NCBI GenBank assembly: GCA_022747635.1 | Contig: JAKTNV010000024.1 | Location: forward strand, 3,286,001-3,350,000 | Direction: 5' to 3' | Source of the DNA: Hetaerina americana | Taxonomy: Eukaryota; Arthropoda; Insecta; Odonata; Calopterygidae | Length of the DNA stretch: 64,000 nt | Part shown: one piece after another, positions 1-11,460 of the stretch | How positions within the stretch are numbered: the first letter of the stretch is position 1 | Layout: each line of letters begins with the position of its first letter | The notes under the pieces: generated by a model | What the model saw: the letters and a program-made list of their open reading frames with translations, nothing else | The model's database searches: none | Told to the model about the DNA's origin: nothing | Position numbers and translations under genes: made by a program

Positions 1-204
1 GACGCTTTGACTTCTGAATATACTGTTTCTGCGTAAAATGAAAGAGAAAAACGATAGAATATATGAAATTAATGCAAATTATAGATCCATTTTAAAAATA
101 TTCAGTCTTATCTTGCATCGAATGCTCCAATCATCGATGCATCGAATGAATTGCTCGTTTTCAAAGTTATATTTAGTTGTATTTCCTCTTCCGTATTGTT
201 TCAG

Positions 205-393
205 AGTTCCTCCAACACCTTTCAGTATATTGTTATGACATCCACCCCAGTATTAGAACAGTTCAAAACTGCAGGAGACACTAGAAAAGGAACTACGACC
301 CCTACCCTTCTCTATGAATATCACGTCGTTCAGGCCTTAGATTTTATAGATGAGCTCATTAACCCTCACCTATCAAACCAGCCTTCGGTTTAA
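205..393 (+). CDS. candidate terminal exon, unknown protein (speculative)
   Basis: I do not recognise this protein. A pyrimidine-rich run ending in TTGTTTCAG at about 196-204 looks like a splice acceptor. The open frame that follows runs 62 codons to a TAA at 391-393. The codons look more protein-like than the surrounding AT-rich DNA: mixed third positions, few Lys/Asn/Ile homopolymers, and a balanced composition including the segments QYIVMTSTPVLEQF and DFIDELINPHL. No initiator is needed if this is a last exon; its upstream exons would lie before the window. The same frame is also open upstream of the acceptor to an ATG at 151, so it could be a chance ORF. Its function cannot be stated. Confidence is low because splice signals of this quality are common by chance. 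Confidence 0.22.
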   Translation, partial: SSSNTFQYIVMTSTPVLEQFKTAGDTRKGTTTPTLLYEYHVVQALDFIDELINPHLSNQPSV

Positions 394-734
394 TTACAGT
401 AGGTACATATTATACAGTAATACGTACGTGACTCGTATCTTTTCCAATATTAAATTTTGGTTCCATTTTCGCATAATAACTTACGCAAATAATAACGCGC
501 ATAATTACCTCCTTTTCATACATTTATTAATAGGTTGAAAACCAAGTGGTTGATGCCTGATGACAGACTGTGAGTGGGACCGTGTCTTACTATAAAGTCA
601 TCCTTTCATCCCTTATAATCTTCCTCCTAATATTCATCTCCCGATAATCTTCAGTATTATGCCCCAGTTTCCATCATTGCTAGGAAGAAAATTTGAAGAT
701 GAGTCAGGGGTTTTTATTGAATCCTCAGGAAATA
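394..734. other. no gene seen
   Basis: AT-rich sequence between the candidate exon and the first mariner. If the exon is real, this would be its 3' untranslated region; I saw no convincing AATAAA close downstream. Confidence 0.4.
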
Positions 735-2028
735 CGGGGTGCGTTCCTGGAGTAATGCAATTATTATTTTTTAAGTAATTTGAAGAAATTTGCGCAAACA
801 CTTAAAAATTCTTCAAAGTACTATCCTTTGGCCTCTACACATTTTTCCTAGCGACTCCGCCTTGACTGGTACGCGCCCTGGAAGGCGGGGACCTCTCGCA
901 AGGCCTTCGTCGCGGCTGATTGGATCTCTTTTATGGACGAAAAACGGGTTCCTTTCAGGGCTACCTTAATCTGAGGGAACATAAAGATTTTTGCTGGGGC
1001 GACGTCAGGACTATAGAGGGGATAAGGCAGCGTTGGCACCTGGTGTTTGGCCAGGAACTCGTGAATTCGTTGCGCGTTGTCGTGATGGAGTTACCAGGTA
1101 GCGGGGCTGTCTTTTCTCGTCCTGATGACCCTTTTTCGGAGTCTTTCCAGAACATCCACGTAGTAGGCAGCGTTAACTGTCTGTCCTTGAGGAACAAAAT
1201 CCTCTGGACCACTCCTTCACTGTCGCAAAAGACAATGAGCAATGTTTTCACTTTTGATTTTCTCATTCTTGCCTTTTTGGGCTTGAGGGACTGGTCGGTG
1301 TGCCACTTACAGCTGTGGCGTTTTGTTTCTGGGTCATATTAAAAAACCCAGGTTTCATCACCAGTGATAACGTTGTCCAAATAATCAGGTTTATTTTCTA
1401 TATGTTGCAAAGGTTCACTTGAAATTTCCGCTCGGTTGGTCTTTTGGTCCTCTGACAACACCTTGGGCACGAGCTTGGCGTACACTTTCTTCATCGCTAA
1501 ATATTCAGTAAAAATGTGAAATACAACAGTAGACGACAAGTTCAGTTCATTGACAACCATGTTGATACTCAATCGGCAGTCAGAGTCCAACAATAGTCGA
1601 ACACGAGCCACATTGTTGTCGGTTTCCCTGGTTGAAGGCCGCCAAGAGTGTTGTTCGTCGTGAACCTCTTCCCGCCGTTCCTTCAAGGCCTCTAACCACC
1701 TCTCAACGTCTAAGTAGGACAGATACGAGTCTCCGTAAGCCTCACCAATCACTTGGTTAGTCTCTTCAAGAGATTTCATCAGTTTAGCACAAACTTAGTA
1801 ATAGCGTATTGTTGCTCAATTGTCGGATCCATTTTTTTCGTGACACGGTCGGTGCGCAGAGGTTTACAATAACTGCCGTCCTGCCATTTATACAGCTTGA
1901 AGAGCACTGAGACCGGTTTCGCGGCAAAGCTTAACGTACCCCCCAACTACTTAAAGTAGTTTGATCCCACTCCGACCAATAGGAGCGGCGTGGAAAATTT
2001 AATTGCATTACTTTCGGCATTTACCCTG
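735..2028 (-). mobile_element. mariner element A, full length but dead
   Basis: A 1294-bp element flanked by TA on both sides (733-734 and 2029-2030), as expected for Tc1/mariner insertion. Terminal inverted repeats of 29 bp match at about 21 positions and share the inner block AGTAATGCAATTA (left 751-763; right, inverted, about 2000-2012). The length is normal for mariner (about 1.3 kb). The element is inserted in minus orientation and encloses one transposase pseudogene (764-1832). The diverged ends and many coding lesions indicate an old insertion. Confidence 0.85.
764..1832 (-). pseudogene. mariner transposase A (DD34D), pseudogene
   Basis: DNA cut-and-paste transposase remnant of about 356 codons, the usual mariner length. 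It starts at ATG 1832 (MDPTIEQQYA) and its final stop is at 764-766, just inside the left inverted repeat. Reading along it one sees the N-terminal helix-turn-helix region, the linker before ITGDETWVF with the first catalytic Asp, then LHHDNA with the second Asp, then YSPDVAPAK. In mariner the third catalytic Asp sits at the residue that is Lys here, so the triad is broken. Other lesions are a frameshift after about residue 17 (1782-1790), a stop right after ETWVF, a frameshift after the SEGVVQ block, a stop before LHHDNA, and two stops near the C-terminus. It resembles the SETMAR-type mariner proteins of arthropods; the subfamily is inferred only. Confidence 0.85.
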
Positions 2029-2179
2029 TAATTTGTTTTTCATACGGTGAACACTTTTGCGTGGATGATTCAGCTATCAGTTCTCGAGAAGTCATTTCGT
2101 TAACAGCCACGTTCACTCTGCCGTAGATATTCATGCCGATTCATTCCTTTGCTACAGCTTCTTTTATGCATTCCTAAAC

Positions 2180-2770
2180 TCTCTCATCCCATTTCTATGA
2201 ACATTTCGACTTCTTCATATCTACCCTGACTCTTTCCATCCCTTTCGGCCTTTGCCGGCGTATCATACTTCCTTTTTCCATTTACTTACTCTTATCCCTA
2301 CCCTTTGCCCCTATAGCCCCATTTCCTACCCCCCTCCTCTTCCCTTTCGCTTGCCTCGCCGCCCCTTTTTCATTCCACAAAACTGCCTTTGGGCCCCCAA
2401 TCTACGGATTGTGAGCCGAAAACTTTTCCAACGGGTTCACTCGCTTTTTTTCTCTCCCTCCCTCTCTCTCTTCCTCCCTCTTTCTCTGGCATATCTCTCT
2501 CTCGTATGAATCCATATTTCTCATCCCTGTGCGTCGTATGCCTCATCCCTATCATCGTAGAAAAATAAACCATCACCCACTCCTGCTTGATCCACCCCAT
2601 TTTTTCTTTCTCTCAACCTTTCAATCTCTCTATCTCTCTGTACCACTCCATCCCCGTTTACTCTCTCGTTAGTGGACTCTTCTCCGTGTGCACCTTTACC
2701 TCATCTTCTCTCTTTGTATTCCTCCCCGGTCTCCCTTTTCTTCTTCCACATCCCTCTTCCCATTCTATTT
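2180..2770. repeat. pyrimidine-rich (C/T) island
   Basis: Strongly strand-biased low-complexity DNA, rich in TCTC, CCCT and TTCC on the plus strand. Open frames here (for example 2252-2509) exist because pyrimidine runs lack stop codons, so I do not call genes. One of about a dozen such islands in the window. Confidence 0.6.
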
Positions 2771-3349
2771 CGTACCTCAACAGCTCCGCGTGCCGCACGA
2801 TCCTCTCCCATCGAACAGGTGGGCCGTTGAATGGTGGGAAAGGGGTTTAGGAGCGGGTCTGCTCAGCAGTCCTCGTCGGCTACTGCCTCTCCTCGGGTGC
2901 AATGTAAACCCTGGAGTTTTTCCCGGTTCGACCGGGGATACGTGCCCAAAAAGTGGCCCAAATGCCTTCATGCCGTTTTTTTACTTCCTCGAAACACCAG
3001 ACGAATGCGTCCCTGCTTCTTCCTATCGTTTTTATGCATTCTAAGAGTTTTATGATCAACACCACCGTTCCTTTACGCTTTTATTATGTGTTGTATCCTG
3101 ATTTTTTCACGAAGAACTCACGTTTCCGAATAATTCACTACATTATTCCTCTACCTTGTGGTTTGAAATAAAATATATCCCAATATACACGATATAAAAG
3201 CATAGCCTAGTACTAAGAAATGACAGAATTGAAAAAAGGTTCTTTTAATTGGTGGTAAATGAGTATTTTAATTACATAGCGTGAAAAAAGTCTGCATAAA
3301 ATTAAAGCTATGCATGCTGAACTATGTTTCATAAATAGCGTATGTTGAA
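2771..3349. other. no gene seen
   Basis: Mixed-composition DNA. The segment 2800-3000 is more GC-rich than its surroundings, but no frame shows a recognisable protein and no repeat boundary is visible. Confidence 0.4.
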
Positions 3350-3445
3350 ATCCCAGGAAATTGCGGGAGATGCCGCGACAGCAACTAATTGACGGAGTCA
3401 TCCGCTATATACACATTACAATGTAACAGTTTCATAGTGTTAAGC
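3350..3445 (-). mobile_element. SINE family 1, tail fragment
   Basis: Matches the non-tRNA tail of the SINE at 50.0-50.25 kb, in reverse orientation. Shared landmarks on the plus strand are GCGGGAGATGCCGC (3363-3376), GGAGTCATCC and the ACATTACAATGTAACAGTTT block. The tRNA-like head is absent, so this is a 5'-truncated copy, or an independent use of the tail module. The same tail, also reversed, is seen at 28.9 kb. Confidence 0.65.
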
Positions 3446-3829
3446 ATATGTTGAGTTAATGCATTTAACTCTTGTTTTCTGAATATGAAGCCAATTATTA
3501 TTAAATAGAAGTATGTTTTTAAGTTGGAAATAAAATCCAGCTCCCGGCTAATATATGTTTAGGACAGATGATGAAATATGGTCCTACATACTCGTACTTT
3601 CCGAATCATATGGATGGATGTGACAAAAGGGCGTAATGCAGAAGAGAGCGAAAGTATTTTTCGCGTACATAAAAATTAGACCATCGGAAAAGCGATATTC
3701 ATGTAGTAAATAAACTTCAGGCAAATGTCGCGGACATAGTCACAACTCAAATGAAACGCTTTCATGACAGTCTGCGATAGGTAAGTAATCATAATCGCTT
3801 CGCTGGAATATTCATCTTTTTCGCGGAAG
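3446..3829. other. no gene seen
   Basis: Unremarkable AT-rich sequence with no motif or repeat that I can support. Confidence 0.4.
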
Positions 3830-4115
3830 TTGTTGAGGGAGGAGCATGCGTAGGCCCTCTCGAATGTGGAAAAAAATCTGAAAGGGAGGGCGTCCGGGAA
3901 AGGCGCCGCTAAAGGCAAAGGATACTGAGGGATGTAGGCAAGAGAAATGAGAGGCGAGGAAAGGAGGTGCTGGATGTCGGTATGAGAAGGAAGGGAGAAG
4001 GTTAGGGTTATGGAAGAAGGTTGAGGGGTGGTGAGGGATGGCGAGCGGGAAGGGGGGTAGTAGAGCGTGAGAGAGATGAGGAGAGGAAAGAGGATCACCG
4101 AATGGATTGATGTGC
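3830..4115. repeat. purine-rich (A/G) island
   Basis: Plus strand dominated by GAGG, GGAAGG and GAGAGATG. The minus-strand ORF 3676-4134 (152 aa, Ser/Pro/Leu-rich) is a by-product of this bias and shows no domain. Confidence 0.6.
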
Positions 4116-6131
4116 GGAACACCTGCGCCTTCACCTAACCTTAATCCTTATCCGTCGCGGCGGACCAGGCAGGCGACTCGGCACCCGCCAGGAATCCCTT
4201 TTATTTTGTTGGTGGTGACTTATAACGTGAATCAAATATTGAGTGGTTTATTTGCATTTTTCCCCAGGTATAGAGCGGCCGTTGCTAATGTACCTTTCTT
4301 GAAGTTATATGAATTGTGCAAAAAGAAAATTTTTCCTACTAGCCTAATTTGTTCATATGAACAAAAATAGTTTGATTAAAAGTCGTGATGAAATTACATT
4401 AAGTATATTGTTAATAATGGCGTAATTGTGTGAAACTTTCGTCATTACTAAGACATTAGGCGTTTATTTTTCTTGAAGAGTAATTTACTTTTATCCACTA
4501 TGTTTATGGATTAAAAGTAAAGACAAGGTTTTTAATGGGATAATTACATTATTTATTTCTTGTCTTTGCTGTGCCTTTTAGCAACTATTTTGAATTAGTA
4601 AGGCACAATGTCTTTCTAATACCAAAAACTTCACACCGGTGTGATATGTATTGCAATGTGTGATAAGGCAAAAGTTGATAAAAGTAATTTCTATTACATA
4701 TGTATTACAATTAGTGAAAAGCGGTCATTCTTCTCTAAGACGTGATATTTTTAAGTTACTTTCTCGGAAGGAGTCTAAATTAAGTATGGTGATCCACCAT
4801 TTTTCCGTCAATTAATGCAAAATATTGCATTTTAGTGAGTGTATTTGTAATTTTTCGGGGGTTTGCCACCCAGAAAATTGTTTGAACCCCAGCGGGAACG
4901 AGGTAAACTGAAACATGTGTCCGTATATTCCCATTCCTGAAAATAATTTTGTGAAATTTTAGTTTAATTATATCAGAATGCAGATAAATGACAGACTGTT
5001 TAGGTGTACGTAAATGTTCAAAAAATGTTGTCACAATGTTGGTAAATTTATCAAGTAAAGATAAATAAATATTATTTTGGTGCCATTTTATTGTCAGGGA
5101 ACTCATTTAAAAGTTCACTCAGATCCTTTGTCGAGCATTTTGATGGTTTAAGCACTTCACTAGCAACAACTTTTTGCATTAGAGATCTTTTAGCAATGTC
5201 GCCATAAAACGAAGTAATCGTACATGAGAAATAAAATATGAAAGCTATACTGCACAATGGTTCAGTTATTCTCAATGCTTTTGACAAAATAATTGTAAAT
5301 GTTTAAACGTTTTCTCTTTACTTTTAGGTAAGTGCCTGCTTCTCCTTACTACTTTAAAAAGTTTGACGACTGACATAAACGCCTGAAATTAATTTTTACC
5401 AAGGTTGGTATTAACAAGTATTCCATTAGCAATTTCTTACTACATGCTCGTGTAAAATGTATTTAGGATTATTTCATGTATCACCCTGAATGGAATTAGG
5501 CCTTCTGGTGTAAATTTAAATTATTGATATGCGCATTGGTTTATGTCTTTGGAAAGTCCATGCCTGTTAAGGTAGTTGCAATAATATTTGATATTTCTAT
5601 TTGTGAAAGTGAACAATTTTCTTCTCAATATTTTCTCGATTACTATGGTCAATTCCATTTTCTTGAAAAATGATCGATATCAATGCATATTGATTAAATT
5701 TCAGTTTTTTTAACCACCATGAAAAAATCTAGTACACCACGTAAGATTTATGTTTACCGTGTTCTCAGTTCATTGGGTGTTGCTTAATTGAACTTCCGCT
5801 CCTAATCACCGCACTAACTTGCATCACAACTTCTTGTGTTTTCCCAAAGTCACAGTATTCTCTTTCCCCCGTTATCGCGATCCTTTCCCCATGGAACTGG
5901 TCCTTCAGATCATCTTGAGGAACTTTGCCAACTATACTTATCCGTATTCATGGAAACATCACAAGCGTCTGTAAGTCGGTGACTTAACTGTCACACATCA
6001 GAATGAGTGGCTCTAGATTCAATAAACACATCCCTTTCGAGGAATAAATGTTACTGAAAGCACATTCAATCACGTCAAATGATTTAAGAAAAAATTAGAT
6101 TGGAATTAGCGACGCATTAAAAATAAAAAAC

Positions 6132-6135
<4 letters not shown>
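4116..6135. other. no gene seen
   Basis: Long AT-rich interval. Short ORFs such as 4780-5106 (minus) have no recognisable domain, no splice context and biased Lys/Ile/Phe content expected of AT-rich noncoding DNA. Confidence 0.45.

Positions 6136-6209
<74 letters not shown>
6136..6209. repeat. (TA)n microsatellite
   Basis: About 74 bp of TA dinucleotides interrupted once by CTA at about 6168. Confidence 0.95.
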
Positions 6210-6210
<1 letters not shown>

Positions 6211-6404
6211 AATGCTGTTGTTTTTATTCGGCCTCTGGCACTATCCTTAAAATAGAATATGTTTTGCATCTCATGTTTAGGAACAATATATTTTTAGAAA
6301 TGCGATTAAAATAATATCCGTAAATAGGCATAAATATACATAATGAGTGCCATCTTAAAAGATATTATTACCATTTAACGTTATCGGTATATATATTCAT
6401 TTGC

Positions 6405-6590
6405 ATGGGTTTGGATATAAGTAAAGGGATATAGGGTCACACATAAAAGACAAACACAGGAATGGTGGGGGTGGATGAATCGAACAGATCTCAAGAGGAA
6501 GAAAGTTTCTTGATTGGGAATTGGGCCTGGATCTTTGATTCCAAATTGGGCCGGGCCGATGCTCTTAACCGCTTAAGCTATCGAGGAAAC
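6405..6590 (-). mobile_element. tRNA-like SINE head and body (family 2)
   Basis: On the minus strand a good RNA polymerase III A box, TAGCTTAAGCGGTTAAGAGC, lies at 6580-6561. A weaker B-box-like segment, GGAATCAAAGATCC, lies at 6542-6529, at the spacing normal for tRNA promoters. The head resembles that of SINE family 1 (CCTCGATAGC versus GCCTCGATAC). The downstream body is different and runs towards about 6405, containing a C-rich ATCCACCCCCACC stretch. The outer boundary is uncertain. It could be a diverged tRNA pseudogene rather than a SINE. Confidence 0.5.
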
Positions 6591-9500
6591 GTAAGTTACA
6601 TTGAAGTCTGCGGGGGTTTACGCTACCAAGTGCCCTGATTCTTTGACCAGGTGATGGCGTTCGGAAGCTGTTTCACCCACTTAAGGAGTAATGGGTGAGG
6701 ACAGAAGAATGCGTTCCCAACCCATACATATGTATGTATATTTGTATGTGTATGCATCATCTTTCTTAGTTTGGAATTTTATAGCTACCAAATTATTGTA
6801 ATTCCTCCTTTTTTACGGATGAGCACCTGACACAATCTAACCACTTAATTAGGGGATTATCTGTGCGCTTATAGTAGACGCCATTAGGTATACCATTTTT
6901 ATATCGCGGTATCGCTAAAGTTTTGTTCTAGTGAGCAAAGATCCTTAAAATTGGCTTTTGTTTAATTACGATCCCTTCGTGTATTGGCTCCAAACACCCT
7001 CAGTTATGTTATTTCAATTGTCAGCTCTGAATGCATGCAACCAATTAGTGCCACTCTTTACAAAATTTTAAGCACTCTCCAACGTTTTTGTCTCAGAGAA
7101 GCTTCTTCTAGCCCCCTTGTAGACATTTATCCAACTCATTCCTCTGCCTCCCTCGGAATCCACATTTCTTGTTGTGCGTCATTCTACCCGTTCCGGCAAA
7201 ACAATCTCAGCTTCCAGATTACCCGTCTCAAGTTTCTTCTGTTTTAAGCTTTATTCATTTTTTAATGTGGAAACGTCTTTTTTCCGCGGAACATCTAGGT
7301 TTTTTGTTGATCTGTCGTAATTTCCTTTCATCATCTTATTGAGCTTAACGAGCGTATTCTTCGATAATCCTTTCTTTTGAGCTTAAGCTATATACCTCGG
7401 CAAAATGTAACATGGACTTTTTCTTCTTTCAGTGTTTTCTTTAATGTAATTTTTATAGTCTCCCCGATGTAGTCGTTGTAGATAATGGGTGAAAGTGTAC
7501 GTATTTGCCTGACTCATTTCTTTTTCCTGCTGCATGCTCAGCCATCTGGAAACACACGAAGAGTGACGATGACTTGGGATTTATAGAATCGGAAAAAATA
7601 ATGATGAAAAATGCAGCCATTATCTTGACCGTTGAGAGTATTATCGTTGCTAGTTATCTCTATTTTATTAATCTAAAAAAATGGAATTATCGGCGAAGTT
7701 CTATTGTGAGTAGTTCCCTTTACCAATCAGATGCTATGCAAACCGAAATAAGGTGCGAAATAACATATAAATGCGTGTTCTGTTCGCAGGGCATATTTCA
7801 GTTTACAGTTTCGGCCTTGACCATTTGCGTTTCGAATGAAGAATTATGAATGAAGATTTTTGAGCAGATGGTTCCAAAGTTATTTAATATTTTTCAAATT
7901 TTACAGATTATAAATTCGGATATTAGCCTGAATATTTTATTCCATCTACTCTGACAAAGTTGTGAGAAATACTGCATGTGTACTGTAAATTAGCGCAATA
8001 TATTGAGATCATTGGGAACGTTCTGTCTTCCTCAAGTTTTTTTCCTTGCTTTTTGTTACCTATTTCGAAAGTATATGAAGGAGATAATAGGAAAATTGGT
8101 GAGCATACATTTATCAACCCCTTTCTTTATGCAAGAGAAAATGCAGAATGGTCTGGATGCTGCATTTAAGAGTACCATCTTAATAATGGCTGTTAAAAAA
8201 AAAGTTATAAATTCGGTTAAAAATATTTTCCATTTTGTCTACTTACTCCAAATGATTTGGAAGTTAATGAATTTTGATCCCAATTTTGACTTAATAGATA
8301 TATACTCAGTGTTCAAAAATATTGGTTGTGTTGTTTATTATTTTTCTACAGCGTTTATTTATGAAACAAAATTCTTAAGCCGAAGATAAATTTTATGAGC
8401 CCATACGAATATTTATGCGAGTGGAGCTTCGACTGATAGATAGTAGTCAATGACAACTTTTTTATGGCCACTCCTTAAAAATAGCTTACTATTTAAATAC
8501 CGCGTGTGGAATAATATCCATGACGCTGCATGAGCCATTATCAATTTCTCTTGCCCCGTAACCGATGATAAAATAATAAATCGTCTGGACATATTTCTCA
8601 ACACCAGTTATACAACGCCATGGTATTATCTTTCAATTAATGGCAACCGTAATTTTTTACCGAATAGTTTTCAAAGGATTCGTCAAACGAAAGTTATTCA
8701 TCTTCCTTTTGACATGCCTTCATTTCTTTGGCAAAAGTGAAATAAAAAATGTGCATAGGTAAATTAGGAAAATTGGCGCAATAAGTATATTGATTTTGTC
8801 ATGAAACTGAAAAATGTACAGAAATCATAAATTTTATTCTTAGAGCTACCTCTTGTATGTTGAGTAAGGCTACTAAACTAAATGCATTGTTTCCTACTTT
8901 TTTGATTCCTTAGTTTCCATCTTTGCAAATATGTATTTTCAATGCGACTATCATCATTTCGACAGCGGTTTAGGCAGAACCATATTATTTTATGTAATGG
9001 CAGGTGCCTCCTTATTTTAGGTCTTAATTATTCCTGAATTTACATTATATAATCGGAAAAAGCTTACAACTGTCAATACGAGGTTAAACGATTTTTGGAA
9101 ATTATGCGTGAGTTTTTGAATCTTGGTTTTGATGAACGCCCTGATAGTTGTTAATGTTTACAAAAATAATTACTCCTACGGTACTATATTGTTGAAAATA
9201 TTAAGTCAATAGGTTGGTTTGATGTGTATTGATCACACCAATTTAAGCTTTATCGGGTATGACATTTACATAATCATGGTATGAGGTCTGTTCATTTCCC
9301 TCTGGCACCTGCAGATTTTTCTGGTATCAGGAAAATTGCACCTCCTAGATTTCGGATGAGGTGCACAAAGGTTTCATCCAATATTTGACCCAACGACAAC
9401 CAACAAGGTCAATCAAGTTTAAAACCCCTCTACACACTATGGTATCATGCCAGATTTTGACAGTAGCGCATTGCGCTTCATGTTTTTCGCCAGAAATGTT

Positions 9501-10169
9501 TTCTCGCGCTTACGTATGAGCTCGTATTACTCACTCAGCATTCAATCCGCACGACCTTCACTATTATTTTTACCTATTTGGTGAATCATGTGCACTAAAA
9601 TGTGTAAAACGATCAGAGAAGGTCATGCTAGCTTTCATGCGAGGTAAATACAATGACGATTTAGTGAAATAGCATTTTAGGCTTTAACTTCCATAGGCAT
9701 CGTTCCACATGAAATTTGCCATGGAATTAATAGGGGATCGTAGTATATCGGCGAAATAGGGGTACCGGAATTGAACGTTTATAAATAATTCCTCTTCCCT
9801 ATTCGTAAACTAAAAAACCATCAATAGCACCCAAATATATAGGATCAATGAACATGATTGCAATCTGGCATTCCTAATGGGGAAACACCACTTGAATCCC
9901 ATAAAACGTAATAAAGGCTACGGACCTCACACCCCCTACCACATGTCTCTGCGGAGCCTCGAAGATCAAAAAATTAGATCATGATTAAACCTTGTGTTAA
10001 TCGTTTATATCATAAAATTGGTTCGTTGCAATTATTTCTCCCTCAATACTAGCACTTTCAAAGTTCTGGTACCCTGACAAATTGTTCCACGAGGCAGTAA
10101 GGAGGCTTTCGCACTGAGATCTAAATTTTGATAAAGGCAGGGGTTTCGTTTTCTGGCTGGATGTAGCTC
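6591..10169. other. no gene seen
   Basis: AT-rich interval of 3.6 kb. The longest ORF (8003-8389, plus, 128 aa) is rich in Phe, Ile, Tyr and Lys with no motif, as expected by chance in such DNA. No transposon ends were recognised. Confidence 0.4.
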
Positions 10170-10510
10170 CTCAAGGGGATGCTCGAGAGGGGAGTCTCCT
10201 GGGATTATGTAGATATTTGCAGTCAAGGCAACGAAGGAGAGAAAGGAGGGCAGGAAGGAAGTAAATGGAGGATGGAGGTGAGGAGTAATATCATGGTGCG
10301 CATCCACCGACGCTCTTCCTCCAGGATCTTGTGGAATCGAATAATGCAGGTGAAGAAGACGCGAGGGAGCGAGAGGAAAGCGAATCTTGGGGTACAGGGG
10401 ATCCGGGGGATAACACGGGAATCCCGGTAACTGTCGGTGTAAGGGAGGTTAAGGTGGAAGAGGTGGTCCGTGAGAGGGGGACTGAGAAGGGAAAGGGAGG
10501 GGGGTTCAAA
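10170..10510. repeat. purine-rich (A/G) island
   Basis: Plus strand rich in GGGAG, GAAGG and GAGG. Opposing overlapping ORFs (10179-10570 plus, 10032-10521 minus) reflect the lack of stops in biased DNA. Confidence 0.55.
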
Positions 10511-11029
10511 AATCCATCCATCTCACTCCGGCGGTTACATTACCTCCTTCGACCCACTCAATTCTTCTAGAATTTTCCCCCGAATCTTCCTCGCCCAAGA
10601 AGGAGGGCAATGCCACGAGAATGCCTGGGGAATAGAATATTTAGATGCCTCGTTTTCGTTTCACTTCGCGCTGTCGACAATTTTACCCTCGTTCTTTCTC
10701 CCGAGCTCTCTCCATTTGGTGCTCGGTCTTCAGTCTTTTTTTCAAGTTAATTGGGTATTTTATCTTTTCTTTCCTTTCCTAACGGTCTTGCTAGTAATTG
10801 TGCACAACTTTCACTACCAAGTAATGAGTTACTGATTTGTTTCATCTCTCTCCGTCTCTCTGCGAAAGTATTATGCTATACATTTCGGCTCTTCTAATTG
10901 TCTCATTTAGGACTCCCATCTTACGGTAAGAACCATTTACTACGGTAGGGCCGTTCAAATGAAAAAGCGGGGTAGTAGGAATATATACGCACTTATATAT
11001 TTTTCCCCTCGCGTATGTGTGTGTGCATG
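10511..11029. other. no gene seen
   Basis: Moderately C/T-rich, no recognisable coding or repeat structure. Confidence 0.4.
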
Positions 11030-11185
11030 AAAAAAAAAAATATATATATGTACATATATATGTATATACACACACATTTATATATATATAATATATATAT
11101 TATATATATAATATATATATTATATATATATATATTATATATAGATATATATATTATATATAGATATATATATTATATATATATA

Positions 11186-11248
<63 letters not shown>
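11030..11248. repeat. long (TA)n microsatellite with interruptions
   Basis: A poly-A run leads into more than 200 bp of TA-rich dinucleotide repeats broken by ATA, GTA and CACACA variants. The ORF 11015-11347, read as Ile-Tyr repeats, is an artefact of this tract. The repeat ends exactly where a mariner terminus begins. Confidence 0.95.
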
Positions 11249-11252
<4 letters not shown>

Positions 11253-11460
11253 ACGGCGATTCCAAAAGTAAGGTCTCCTATTTATTTCATGAAAAATCAA
11301 ATTTATTCTCAACTTTGTGTACATCGTTGGAAAGGCTGAGCATTTAGCTATTTTTCTACATAGTCACCTTGACGGTCAATCACTTTTTGCATCCTTGTAA
11401 GCAGCTTTTTAATACCGGCGTCGTACCTTTCTCCCGCCGCATAACGGAGCCAATTGTTCG
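11249..11460 (-). mobile_element. mariner 3' end fragment (element E)
   Basis: Minus-strand remnant of a mariner-type transposon. It contains the C-terminal transposase segment NNWLRYAAGERYDAGIKK followed by a DRQGDYVEK ending, with a stop at 11348-11350. About 100 bp of untranslated sequence follows, ending in CCGACGGCGATTCCAAAAG (read on plus from 11250), which has the look of a mariner terminal repeat. The end abuts the (TA)n tract, matching the TA target preference. The upstream coding part is not recognisable beyond about 11460, so the copy is truncated. Confidence 0.65.

Noticed and set aside
8003..8389. 128-codon hydrophobic ORF, conceivably part of an insect chemoreceptor
   Set aside because: Phe/Ile/Tyr/Lys content is what AT-rich noncoding DNA gives; no conserved C-terminal receptor motif or splice structure was found.
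11015..11347. ORF of alternating Ile and Tyr
   Set aside because: Pure translation of a (TA)n microsatellite.
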